A stretch of DNA of 64,000 nt, taken from NCBI GenBank assembly GCA_025267735.1, contig CM046297.1, positions 22,594,011 through 22,658,010 of the forward strand, in the 5' to 3' direction. Shown here one piece after another: positions 1-10,997 of the stretch (its first letter is position 1; the number at the start of each line of letters is the position of its first letter). Source of the stretch: Mactra quadrangularis. Taxonomy: Eukaryota > Mollusca > Bivalvia > Venerida > Mactridae. The position numbers and the translations under genes were made by a program. The notes beneath the pieces are model-generated. The model saw only the letters and a list, made by a program, of their open reading frames with translations, made no database searches and had not been told where the DNA came from.

Positions 1-470
1 GGACGGAATATAAGCTATACTATGGTGTACTTATCATACCATAATGTCTTGCCGCTTTATTGGCGTTCTATCTGTACGCACGAACTTGAACCGGGGCAGC
101 ATGGAATACACACGGCGTACATAAAATAAAATATCTACTATACAGATGAATAATGAATAGCCACTGTTTAACCTCCCCCCTCTCGTCCGTAGTACAGTAG
201 ACTATGTGCAGGATTTCAAATTTAGCATCCCAAATGTGCCACTGATATGAAATCCATCCGATTCAAATACACTACAGAAAAAGTTTTCAACAAACTTTGA
301 ACCAACCACTGAGCAGTTTTAATGTTACAAGAATACTTTATTCAATATAAAGCACTTAAAGGGTAAAATCACTAACTAAAACAAATATAGAACAGACAAA
401 TATCAAGTTTGCATAAAATCACTTAAGGCACAATAACAGAAATAATTGTATACTCTCTAGCATGGGCTTC

Positions 471-515
471 ATTCGGAACACCTCGACCATTCAGCGACCA
501 AGAATCTGTGGATGG
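471..515 (+). repeat. remnant of the CATTCGGAAC foldback element
   Basis: CATTCGGAACACCTCGACC followed by a decayed CATTCGCTGCG-like stretch matches one terminus of the elements at 22403-22630 and 40679-41047. The other terminus is not recognisable. Confidence 0.45.
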
Positions 516-944
516 CCGAAGATCTCAGAATGGCATGGACTTGTGGTATCAAGAACGATAACTGCGTATAAAATTATCAGCCATTTTAATTGTAACTCCT
601 CGTCTGGATTACATGTGACGCACCCGATCCAGTTCGCACGAAAGCTGCTGAGATAAAATGGAAAACTTCGCCAATTACATTATCAGTCGGCTTTGTATCT
701 TAATCAACTACAGTGAGCATGTAGATTGTCTGACTTCCATGAGCAGCCGTATGTCTTGATATAGGCGCCATTACACATTTTATTTATACAGCTTGTACAC
801 ATTGACCGGTGACAAGGAGTATAAATTACACCTTTTATTTGCCAAAAATGAAATCAATAAGAAACAGAGTTGTTGGTAAAACATGAAATGAAATAACCCA
901 TTGTCCCAGGTCAACCTTAACAAGCTATAACAATACCTAATATT

Positions 945-985
945 CATTCTCGAACCAAAGAGTTATCAAGATTCTCGATCTGACC
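945..985 (+). repeat. half copy of the CATTCTCG...GATTCTCG short palindromic repeat
   Basis: It reads CATTCTCGAACCAAAGAG, then TTATCAAGATTCTCGATCT. This matches the copy at 30400-30475, with substitutions. Confidence 0.5.
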
Positions 986-1023
986 ACGATAGTTATCAAT
1001 AGCATATGAAGAATCTTGCTATT

Positions 1024-1210
1024 GAAATTTTATTCAACTGTCAGAGACGCAAACATCAACCTCGCTGATTTAAATACTCGATATATTTTGGATAATCTTC
1101 TAACATTGATACGAATGACTATTTTGTTGATTGTGAGTACAGAAATACTGTAGTGAGTATTTAAATCAGCTGCTATAATATTTGTGCCGCTGACGGTTGA
1201 ATAAAATTTA
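1024..1210. mobile_element. inverted-repeat (foldback) element, about 187 bp
   Basis: The arms begin GAAATTTTATTCAACTGTCAG on the left. The reverse complement of the right arm reads AAATTTTATTCAACCGTCAG. A second matching block, GCTGATTTAAATACTC, lies inside each arm. No coding capacity. The superfamily is unassigned. Confidence 0.6.
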
Positions 1211-1286
1211 ATAATAACCTCTATAGGTACAAGAAAGACTACAATCCTATTTTCTCAACTGTCAAAGCTAGAATAAGATGATTGAA

Positions 1287-1588
1287 CATAGGCGGATCCA
1301 ACGAGGGGGTCAGGGGTCTGGACCCCCCTAGAATTTGGAAAATGTACATGTCCATTAGTGTATTTCTTGCTTTCAAGTAATTTTTAAGTAGCATGAAGCA
1401 ATTTTTCTCGGTGCTTAACATAGATTTAATGGTTATGTAGTTTTTATTATCAATAAGTAGCATGTTTTTCTGCAAAATGTGTATATTGTGGTTGTGGTTC
1501 GAAGTTCAGACCCCCCCCCCCTAGAAAAGTTCGGACCCCCACCTAGAAAACTTCGGACCCCCCAGAAAAAATCCTTGATCCGCCCCTG
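1287..1588. mobile_element. 302-bp terminal-inverted-repeat element with C/G-run ends
   Basis: The left end is CATAGGCGGATCCAA and the reverse complement of the right end is CAGGGGCGGATCAAGG. Both ends carry GGGGG/CCCCC runs next to the repeat. The flanks repeat TTGAA (1282-1286 and 1589-1593). The terminus resembles hAT-like non-autonomous elements, but those usually make 8-bp duplications, so the class is uncertain. Confidence 0.55.
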
Positions 1589-1817
1589 TTGAATGTGTAA
1601 TAGTAAGACCAATACCCTCGTCTTCACTGAATTGTCATTTCTGAAAACTTATCCAACACTACAAACAGTCCTAACTGACCATAAATAACTATAGGGAAAA
1701 CACGAATGAAAAAACGACGATTTTCCCTCTAACACTTGAAAACACCCTTGAGTTATTCACATTTTGGCAGATGAGAAAATAGCACAATTCAATACTAACA
1801 TATTTTAATATCTAAAT

Positions 1818-2101
1818 CTATTTTTTGATTTGAGTTTTTTGTTGTACACCCGTTTTAGTCGGTGAGTTTCCATTATGATCCTGACTATTTTCAGAGTCAC
1901 TTCCACTCACAGATTTTTTATTATCATTATTATGTGTCTTGACATGTTTACTAAGATGATCACTTCTCATGAAACGTTTGTTGCACGTAGGACATGCGAA
2001 ACGTTTCTCCCCCGTGTGGGTACGTAAATGACGTTGGAGTTCATCTGATCTGGTGAAACGTTTACCACAGAATAACCAGTTACAAACAAATGGTCTTTCA
2101 C
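1818..2101 (-). CDS. Sp8/9: Sp8/Sp9-type transcription factor, last coding exon (zinc fingers 2 and 3, C-terminus)
   Basis: This exon completes the gene at 5094-6060. It follows a TTTTTCCAG acceptor and supplies the last two bases of the Gly codon, giving the linker HTGERPF across the junction. Continuing the same numbering, finger 2 is C329-x4-C334-x12-H347-x3-H351 and finger 3 is C359-x2-C362-x12-H375-x3-H379. The DNA-contact helices RSDELQRH and RSDHLSKH are the canonical Sp/KLF ones. A 37-residue polar tail rich in Ser, Asn and Lys ends at a TAG at 1818-1820. The two exons together give 416 residues without the missing N-terminal exon. Nothing is truncated or frameshifted. The exon was too short and spliced to stand out as a long open frame. 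Confidence 0.95.
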
Positions 2102-2155
2102 CTGGAAAAAATGTACCACAATATAAGTTGTATTTGTGTTAAAGCCAGTACTTTG

Positions 2156-2390
2156 TTTTTGTTGGGTTTAACGCCGTAGCAACACATTGTATATGTCATA
2201 TAACAGCGGTCAGTCAACCTACGCACTCTTCCTGGAAAGGCTAAATCTCTGGATTTAGCTGTTAACCAACTACTAAGCGCATACTTTCGTCAGTGACTGA
2301 CAACTTTCCTACATAATTACAAATCATTGGTAGGAGAGAGAATGGCGGTAGAAATAATTTCATGACCAAGCTCCACGAAAGTATATGAAG
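2156..2390 (-). mobile_element. SINE family 1, headless copy in Sp8/9 intron
   Basis: It reads from the 3' tail (GTTGGGTTTAACGCCGTAGC) to GACCAAGCTCCACGAAAGT, and lacks the tRNA-like head seen in the full copy at 50012-50321. It is inverted relative to that copy. Confidence 0.75.
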
Positions 2391-3451
2391 ATACATATAA
2401 CCTATACAGAGGTGATCTGTGCACAACAAATCCTTAACACAACAATTATCCTTTATGCGAAATTTTAATAGAATTTAACCTCTGTATAGCAACAATCTCT
2501 GAACAGCAACACTCTGTAGCCCCTTCCACTGGATATTGGTAAAAAGTGGCTGTACTGTACATTCATATAGAGCAAATTTAAAAACAGTCTTGCAACCGTG
2601 AAGTTATTAATATATAACATGCATTAGAGACACAACAAGTATTAGCATTTCCAAAAAATGCTTGAAATCGACGTTTAGCCGCGTATTACAACATCTCCTT
2701 CCAAGTAGTATACGTCAACGCCATTAGCCGTGCCAAGTCTATTTAGAGAATACCGGGATTTCCGTGATCCGCTAACGATATGTGAAACATTTAGACCTTT
2801 TTGATTCATTGTACGGAACCTTCAGGGGCTGATAAAAATACATCGAATGAACAGATGTTGTCCAGGTCTTGTTCGGATTATGCACGTAAAACAGCATTAT
2901 GGTAGACTCTAGAATTGTTTCTGTCTATTTGGCATATAGGAACTTCATTCAATTTTTAGCAAACCAAAATATTCCGGCGAACGATAAGAATCAGTGGGGC
3001 GTTCCCAATGGTTAACGTTAAGCGAACAGCGATATTTTTGAGGGGCGTGACTTAAACCTGTCTCAGTGGATACTGGTTACGCCTCTCAGCTGATTGGATA
3101 CAGATAATCTTCTCCCGTAAAAATAGATTCGCCCATTAGTAGGGAAGATAAGTTTGCATTTTTTTTCAACTAATGGTGGTTTTAAAAAGAAAACAAACAT
3201 GTTACAGTTAGTTTTGCATTTTCTGGGTCTTAAATGCAGCTTTCTTGAAACTGGTACTCATTCCTATTCTGATTCTTGTATTTTCTGGTAATACCCGACA
3301 AAAGATGGCGTCCAGACGAGTCAATTCACGCACCCCTAAATTGACAATTTGCCGTCCATTTTTCTATCATGTGACCTCAAATGCATCGTTTTGATTGGCT
3401 TAAGGCAACCGGTGTCGACTACAAAATGCTCAAATCTTGATAATTGTATAT

Positions 3452-3473
3452 ATCGACGTACAGGTACGTCGAT
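3452..3473. repeat. perfect 10-bp hairpin with 2-nt loop
   Basis: ATCGACGTAC, AG, GTACGTCGAT: a perfect short palindrome in the Sp8/9 intron. Function unknown. Confidence 0.7.
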
Positions 3474-5093
3474 AATAAACATGTACATGTAAAACCATTT
3501 TACTTTTTAAGTTTAAGTTTGACTAAGGGTACATTTCTTTTAATAAGAGCACACTAAAGTAATTTCTCAAAATGCATGGCTATTTCAAGGCGCTACCATT
3601 ATACCACATGTCTGATGAGCCAAATTTATAATACAGGGTCCGTTTGGAAGTTCTTGGTCAAAATGCTTGCTTTTGGGCGAAAGCATCAGTGACAAATGAA
3701 AGACTTGTTGTAGATACTTTCGGCAGCACTCTTCGGCCAATAAATTATTAGTGTTTGAAAAATGCATTTCTTCATCGAAAATGATATTTCCATATAATTT
3801 TTATAACATTTTAGAATAGTATAAATTTATATTAGATGACACATAGTTTAAGGAATTTAACATTTGCATAGTAATAGCCATTTTAAAATGCCAAAATGAC
3901 AAACACAATTTATACAAGTAATGTACCCCAACTTGAATCACAAACATTTTCATAGTCAAATGTTTTTTTGTTATGCCATGATCAACTGATTCTTTCAAAT
4001 CACAGAGACCCTCTTTCACAAAATGTCTTTATTTTGGGGTCATCAGATTGATAAATCAAACAAGATTTGTTACGCGTATTTTGTTTTAAATCTATGTGAT
4101 ATTAGCCATCGCTTACATATTTATTCACTTTAAGATAATTTCTTTTAAACTCGAAGTATTGACAAGTAATAAGCACATGTTGTCGTTATTTATTAAGTTA
4201 ATCTGGGTATATAGTCACGTGATGTACAAAATATAAACAGACTATACATTTTTCATAAAAATTCCTGCAACAATAAACAATTACTCAAACATACAAATAC
4301 TATACGTAATGCATAAGTTAACTATTACAAGTTTTTTTCCGAAAATATCCATATTTGCTTGAGAATTGTTATTGTATTGTACACGTACTTTGAAACCTTT
4401 GCACAAATTAATTTTGCAAATGGCCTAGTTTACCGTTCGGTTTTTTTGTGCGAAGGTTTTGAATCCAATGGACCAATTGGATTTGTTTGGGGTAAAGTAA
4501 GGTAATGTTATTTTATGTGCTATATGGTGTATTTTAATTACATTTATTTGTCATGAAAGATAAATTGGTCAAAAACATGTGCTTGTTTACCTTACCAGAC
4601 GCCACCAGAAGCTCACACTTCTGTCAAAGGTAGTGAAAGGGCACGTACCAGCAATCAATAAAGAACACTATTTGCTACCTCTACATCCGAAACGCACTAC
4701 GAAGGCTAACCAATTCGAGAACTATATTAATAAAAAATCGTCTTAAAATCTATGAACAATAATTCTAAGTGCTACCAACCTATACATACATAAACGGACA
4801 ACTTTAAATACTTATTCTTTCCTAGAAATGTTCAAGATTGGAATTTACTTAGTGACGATATGCTAAATCACCATCAACAGAGTGTTTTCAATCACCTTTA
4901 TTAACGGCAAAAGTGGGACATTTGCCATACTAGAACTTTAAAACTTTAATGCGCACTCCCCGTTAAATAAAAGCCAAGACTGGTAACTTCAACGTTCTCA
5001 TTCAGATTATTGGGGTTGGGTTGTTGTTGTAAATCACGTGACTATAGACCCTGAATATACAAGTATTTATTATTCAAGTAAAAATGTTCCTAC

Positions 5094-6060
5094 CTGTATG
5101 CCAACGTAAATGTGCCTTCAAATGAGAAGTTTTACCATAAACCTTTCCACAACCAGGAATATGACAATTATGTAAGTTCTTTTTCCTTAATTGAGCGCCT
5201 GCAGGACCTAGACGCTCAGCTTCTTGACAATTTGGACAGTCACATGTTGCTCTTCCGGTATAGCGTCTCTGTGACCTAGATGGATTCAGCGAGGTCATTG
5301 CGGCGCTTCTTGACAAACTGAATGGATTAACTGCTGATGCTGTGAGTTCACTGTTTCCCGGAAGCATAGATTTATACGTATCCTGAAGTATATGAGGAAA
5401 ACTACTTCCGTTTGAGCCTAGCGCATGTCCAAAGGCGCTGTAGGAGTCTGAATTAGGATAATTTGAACTAATTTGCGGATGAATACTATTAGATGAGCCT
5501 CCGATGTCCGATAACCAGTTGGATGGATTTGAATGCATTTCCCACCAAGAGGCAGGTGTGTTCATACTACTTGTAATATCAGATTTTAAACTATGGGTGT
5601 TAGCGCTAGGCATATAAGAGGACCAAGAGTCGTATATAGGACCATTAGCTACCCTAGAGTACATATTACCTATATTTGAGTTAGAAAATCCATTGTCATT
5701 GTAAACTTTCTGCTGCAAAGAAGCTTGACAACTTTCCGTTTGAGAATTTGAATATGTAGATCCCGTGGTTGATGGGTAAAATAGTTCACTTCCGTATGCA
5801 CCGGAACAACTTTGTAAACTGTTTGCGCGCGCATAACTAAAACCGGAAGTTGACATTGTCATTGAAGAGTTAAAACTTCCCATTCTCTGTGCTGGGAATG
5901 AGATAGGACTAGGGGCGTCCATAGCAGTTATTGGTTTCTTCCAGGGATGAAAACCTTTGGATATTTCCGTATTACTGAGAGGTGCTTGTGATTTTGTTGA
6001 TATTTTATTACATTGAGCTGCTAGCATGGCCAATGGAGTTCCACCAAATGGATGAGGATC
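5094..6060 (-). CDS. Sp8/9: Sp8/Sp9-type transcription factor, large coding exon (N-terminal region, Btd box, zinc finger 1)
   Basis: This exon encodes most of a sequence-specific nuclear transcription factor of the Sp6-9 class, which binds GC/GT boxes and in animals acts in limb, appendage and neural patterning. Numbering from the first codon of the exon: the Sp-family motif TPLAMLAAQCNKI is at 8-20, GFHPWKK at 36-42 and SWWEMHSNPSNWL at 171-183. The last two resemble vertebrate Sp8/Sp9. The Buttonhead box CDCPNC is at 273-278. Zinc finger 1 is C299-x4-C304-x12-H317-x3-H321. The middle is rich in Ser, Asn and Gly. The exon starts after a TTTCCAG acceptor and ends at ACAG|GTAGGA, one base into the Gly codon of the HTGE linker. 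There is no in-frame ATG between the acceptor and the motif, so the initiator Met is in an upstream exon. An apparent start at 6033 is TTG, a Leu codon. Sp8 versus Sp9 is not separable here, because many protostomes have a single gene. Confidence 0.95.
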
Positions 6061-7400
6061 CTGGAAATAGATAAATATGCTTTATATTATATGATTGAAG
6101 ACAATGACTTTCTCATGAAATAGAATTTGTTTCACTCCCAGTTTGAGATTATACCGGCACTCTACTAAATAGAACTAATAAGTCGGCGATAAAGTAGGTC
6201 ATCTGCAACATAACATGTGAGGAAATTTCAAAGGAGACAGTAACAATTCACAGGCTGATGTGGTAATTTCAAACAGAGAAATTTTAATGTTTTTTGTGTG
6301 CAAAACTTGAATAATTTCTATTACATGTAAATAACTGCTTCAAGAGTTTGATGAAAAACAAGTGCTTATTTACATTCCAAAATCACGGGACATTATTCCC
6401 TGATATTACAGATAAACGATGATGTCGTGATGGAAACCAAATATTTCATGTATCGGTGACCACAATATTAAATTATGTGCACAAAACAACCCCAATGATT
6501 GATAGTATGTAGCAATAAATGAACATATTCAAAAGAAACAAACAGAATAGACAGGATATAAGTTTGATTTTAGACAATTTGTTCCAGCTAATTATAGTCA
6601 TATTAAATATTTTTTGGGGGTCTTTACCACAAATTACTATCTATGAAAATATAGGAGTGTGACAATCTGGCGCGTGGACCCCTGAATACGGTGAATTGTC
6701 ATAAAAACGTCTCGTCAAAAATGGTAGACAACTTAATATTGGTTCTTATCTCGACTGGATTGACAGAAAATCTGACCCTCTGATCTGACGTATTTATGGC
6801 TTATACGATCAAAGCTGTTTATTTTCTATGACTATATTGTTTAAGAAACTATTAAAACTTCTCCAAAAACACATATTAGTATTCAATAAACTTCAAAATT
6901 GTCAAAGGGCATAAGCATGTAGGCATAAACATTGACAATAAATGTAAAGCACAAATTCACTTAAAACTGTACGTAGACACGCATTTTGTCAGATTTAGTT
7001 ACAGTAATTTCCTTAGATCAAAGGCGGTTTATCAAATACATCTATTTGTTGCCATAAAAGGTCTGTAAGTGATATGTTTGTAAGTGGAATTGACAAAGGG
7101 CACGGGTACAGTGTTAACAAATATGTTTTAAGCATTACGAGTACAAGTCATTGTAAAGATCAGTAGTGTTAAGTCTGTGATTACATGTTTTGATCATGCT
7201 ATGTCAATATAAACAGAAGTTTTTAAGTTTGTCTAATACTTTATGTTAATATTGTCCAATATTGACCATCATAAGGTCAGTCAACTTTTAGTCCACTTTA
7301 AAGCTTGACCTTATAATATAATGTTGTCCGTATGTTTGAAGCCTACAAACGTGTTTGAGATCGCTGAAATAACATGAAAACTCGAAGATGGATTTAAGAT

Positions 7401-7539
7401 GTAAGAAGGGTACCAGTGAACAAAGCGCTAGCGAGCGATTTCCTTCAGAAATTGGCCAGACGTACAATTCATCTCGACTAGTGGCCAATTTCTTAAGGAA
7501 ATCGCTTGCTAACGCTTTTTCCTCTGGTACCCTTCTTAC
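7401..7539. repeat. long imperfect hairpin, 58-bp arms
   Basis: The arm at 7401-7458 begins GTAAGAAGGGTACCAG and ends ATTGGCCA. The arm at 7482-7539 is its near-complete reverse complement with a few mismatches. The spacer is 23 nt. It is likely a foldback MITE remnant. No clear target duplication. Confidence 0.8.
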
Positions 7540-8913
7540 ACTTAATAAGTAATAAGTATGCGATATCAAATCCTGGGTACTAGGGATTAATGCTCTAGCA
7601 AGCGATATGCTTAGGAGAATGGTCATAGAACTTGATTTCTGGTATGTTTTGGCCATTGCCTTGCATGACATTTTCACAATAATGAAGATTTTCTTTCACA
7701 GAGGAAGAAGACGAAAGCTCTTACATTTTCGAAGGGTTATCGAATGTATCGAATATCCTGAAAGTCTTTGAAAAGTTTACAAATGTATCCGTGACCGCAT
7801 ATAAATAAAATAGGGCTGATAGTCGGCTAAAATCCAAATGAAAAAAATGATGAATATACAAAGGTTACAGATAATACTACACATGTACGGTTATATAGAC
7901 AAACAATGTTTTGGCCTATGCATTATGTTTGTGCAATAAGGCAATACTGTATTCAAAACGATAATATGTTAAATAATTTCAATTTTTAAATGTTCTGTTT
8001 AACTTTATCGACTAAGCATTTAGAACTCTATTTTTATTTTAATATTTGTCTTATTATGTTATTTATACTATTATAGATAAAATTACGCCTCAGGTTTAGG
8101 TATTTCTCGGTATTTGCCGACAAACATCGGAGTTGCTCGTCTCGGTATTCGAATACAAACATCGGAGGTGCTCGTCTCGGTATTCGCCGACAAACATCAT
8201 CAGCATTCTTCTTGGGAGCGGCCGAAAAACAGTCAATTGACTGACGCTTGTAGAAATAGAATCGCATCCCGTAAAATGGTCTACTTATTCTTATTTCTAA
8301 ACCCTATAGAAATTCAGCATAACATTGGATGTGTTCGGATTATTTGTATTCAAATTGTTACGCATATTTTTTTTTTTAAAAATGACAGAAAAATACAAAA
8401 CATGTACATTACTAGACCTACATACACGTTTTATTCATCTTCAGTAAAATATTGACGTCAATCTTAAGTCGTACTTCAACCGTTCTTTCTTAAAAAAATG
8501 GAAAATCTATTTTTTGGTTAAAAAATCTGAAGATTGTTGGCCTCAGGAAATCCACAACAAGATTAAGAATGGGTAATTCAATATGCACTTGAAAAATTAT
8601 CGTGTTATACTTTGAATGAATATTAATAGGGTATGATACGGACAAAAACTCTGGTTTTAACAAGCTTATATGGAAATAGCTCTTCAAGTGTTGAAGTATT
8701 GGTATTGACAAAAGCCGCACAGATGTGAAGAATGCATAGGGTTGATATGTCTCCATAATTTGGTACCTGTGTATAACCTTATATTAACCATTGTTAAAAC
8801 GTCAGGTAGAATTTATTCAAGTGATATCTTTAAAGACACCAGGAATTTATGTTAAAACTTAAACTGTCATTACTTATCAAACTTTGGCCTTTCACACAAA
8901 GTAGGTAAATGGT

Positions 8914-9190
8914 TGTTCTGGGGTTTACGCCGATTGTCAACATTTTCTCATTCATTTGCGATGGTCGGATTATCTCATCTGTTTTCTTGAGCTATTTTTT
9001 CTGCACATTTACCCAACTACAAGTGGCCAATAGGGAGAGAAAATATCATCATAGGTCAATTTTCATGGATGATACTTGCTTTCGTGGCAAGGAATCAAAG
9101 CCTAGTCAAATTCAATGGAGTGGTATAACCGCCTCGCTTTCGAGAACCTAAATTAAAAAGCCGGCGCGCTACCAACTGCGCTACAGACTT
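8914..9190 (-). mobile_element. SINE family 2 copy
   Basis: Inverted copy. The tail GGGGTTTACGCCG is near 8919. The tRNA-like head reads, reverse-complemented, CTGTAGCGCAGTTGGTAGCG followed by CGCCGGC near 9160-9185. The middle contains the AATTTTCATGGA-type block typical of the family. Confidence 0.6.
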
Positions 9191-9290
9191 GGGTAATGTT
9201 GTCTTGATTAATAAGTTTAATTTCTATATATAATACATAGATACATGATGAAGTCATAAATCTATACACTGATATGATTATCCTCAGTAG

Positions 9291-9569
9291 CTTTCGGAAC
9301 TACCTCGGCGATCTTCTACGCAGATGAACCTCGGATATCATAAGGTGAAAAAGTAGATCTAGAAATTTGGTTTCTGTGGTTATATAGTCTGGACTACACA
9401 GAAATACGACGTGTGAGACATTGTACTGATGAAGTGATGTGATAAAGTGTGAAACAATGTTATTATTAAATGTTGGCATGACAATTACAGTCGCCGGACC
9501 TTAAAACCTGGTTGTAGTCTTACTACGTCTGATTTCCGAGGTATATCTTCGCCGAGGTAGTTCCGAATG
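9291..9569. mobile_element. 279-bp foldback MITE with 9-bp target-site duplication
   Basis: The left end is CTTTCGGAACTACCTCGGCG and the reverse complement of the right end is CATTCGGAACTACCTCGGCG. CCTCAGTAG is repeated exactly on both sides (9282-9290 and 9570-9578). A 9-bp duplication fits Mutator-like (MULE) transposition. Non-autonomous. Confidence 0.8.
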
Positions 9570-10504
9570 CCTCAGTAGAAATCTTCAAAATCAACAACTA
9601 TATGAGATGTGACGACAACGATATTTGATATGATTATTCGTAATTGTACACCTTATAGTTTGGCCACACATGTGTTAAGAGACTTCCTGTGAAAAAATGA
9701 CATTTCCAATAATGAGCTACCACACAGAATTTCCGAACGTTCTAAAACTTCACTCTAAAATTTGTATAGAGAATATGACTGAGCAAACATTCGGATGACC
9801 TTGAACAAAGTCACTCAATCTAAGTCTTTGAAACGCTTATTGGTCTAATAAAAAACCCATTGGTTGTAAGAGGAATCGTGTATTAGAACCCTGTCAAAAG
9901 CTCTTTACAACAGAATGCAAGGGATTGATTAAAATTTGAATCGATGGTGAAGAAAGTTTTATTGAGTAATGTTTACTTTTCAAAATAGCTAGGGCATATA
10001 AATGGATTGCACTACAGTTACCCCGGTCTATATAGTAAAAAAACTAAATTGATTCAAATACAAAATACTTAATCGGAAAAAATAAAAACACATCAAGGTT
10101 TTTATTAAACCATGAGTGATTCTATCAGTTTATAATAAACTGTTTATTTGGAAAAATCCGAACAGTTCCGAACATTATAAACCAATCAGATTAAACTTTG
10201 TCCATATTTGAAAAAAACAATGGCGACCATTATGCGCGAATTTGCATTGATTTAACTAAATTGTGTGATTAGTGATGACATATTGAATGAACTTTAATTT
10301 GCATTATTGTTTGATAATTGTAATCAATTTTACACCATACTTGTTTGTTTGAGTTATGGTTAATCATTATGAGTGTTAAGTTATTACATTGAATGATTAT
10401 GCGATACTAATTATTATTGACAAATTGTTCGTCAAATAATTTGATAAATTTTTTAACAATTTGTGCTATAACGCATGTTGCTGTAAATTCTGATCGTTAT
10501 GGAC

Positions 10505-10690
10505 AGTTTTTGAACAGTACAGACGAGAACAGCGTAAAACAGCGCAGCGCAGAGTAGAGCAGAACAGCACAGAACCGCACAGAGCAGACCAGGGCCGAAC
10601 AAAACTGAAACAGAACATAACATATCAGGAACTGAACAAAACAAAACAGATCAGGACAAAACAAATAAAAAAGAGCAGAACGGAACATAC
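10505..10690 (+). repeat. degenerate GAACA pentanucleotide satellite
   Basis: A run of AGAACAG, AAAACAG and AGCAG variants. The open frames through it on the minus strand are low-complexity artefacts. Confidence 0.85.
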
Positions 10691-10972
10691 ACTTGTTTAG
10701 GACACACCACAGTAACTCAGACAGTGCCGACTGAGTCTGACATGTTCAACAAAATTGAGAATTTCCTGTTGATAACAACAAGTTGTTGTAATTTTTACGT
10801 CATCGGAACATTATTGTTGACTCTTTTGTTATCAGTAAATTATATTTATTTGGCATGCTGTACAAATAGCAAAATACAACATACAAAGAACATAAACTAT
10901 CACAGCATATGGCAATTCGCTATGGCAAGCACATCAACACCGGGGATTGCACAAAAAAGGACAAGCACTTAC

Positions 10973-10978
10973 GTTCAT
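10973..10978 (-). CDS. candidate Sp8/9 first coding exon (Met-Asn), unproven
   Basis: On the minus strand an ATG with A at position -3 is followed by AAC and then a consensus donor GTAAGT. The ATG reads 10978 to 10976. Splicing to 6060 would be in phase 0 and would give MN-DPHPFGGTPLAML. An upstream short frame (ATG at about 10995) ends at a TGA overlapping this ATG. Arguments against: the coding part is only two codons, donors of this quality occur by chance in sequence of this length, and Sp6-9 proteins usually carry more residues before the TPLAML motif. The true first exon may lie elsewhere. Confidence 0.25.
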
Positions 10979-10997
10979 TGTGCTCCTGACATATAGA

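Larger units (their letters stand above)
330..1817 (-). promoter_or_regulatory. probable 3' UTR/3' flank of Sp8/9 with polyA signals
   Basis: Downstream of the TAG, AATAAA hexamers occur on the minus strand at 834-839, 779-784 and 337-342. Which one is used cannot be decided. The interval also carries an inverted-repeat element at 1024-1210, a 302-bp element at 1287-1588 and a copy of the CATTCTCG palindromic repeat near 945-985. No coding sequence is recognisable. Confidence 0.35.
2102..5093 (-). other. Sp8/9 intron between zinc fingers 1 and 2
   Basis: This 2992-nt intron has donor GTAGGA at 5093 and acceptor CAG at 2102-2104. It contains a truncated SINE (about 2156-2390), a perfect 10-bp hairpin (3452-3473) and otherwise unique AT-rich sequence. 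I see no other exon in it. Confidence 0.9.
6061..10972 (-). other. sequence upstream of the Sp8/9 large exon, probable first intron
   Basis: It is AT-rich, with a TTTCCAG acceptor at its 3' end. It contains the hairpin at 7401-7539, a SINE remnant at 8914-9190, the 279-bp element at 9291-9569 and a degenerate GAACA satellite at 10505-10690. It is probably intronic, but its extent depends on where the first exon lies. Confidence 0.4.

Noticed and set aside
5074..6033. Sp8/9 taken as a 319-residue single-exon protein starting at 6033
   Set aside because: The first codon is TTG within TPLAML, and the last residues read past the splice donor into the intron. The exon is 5094-6060.
8114..8455. 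113-codon plus-strand frame with a duplicated CTCGTCTCGGTATTCG phrase
   Set aside because: A small tandem duplication in non-coding sequence. No recognisable protein.
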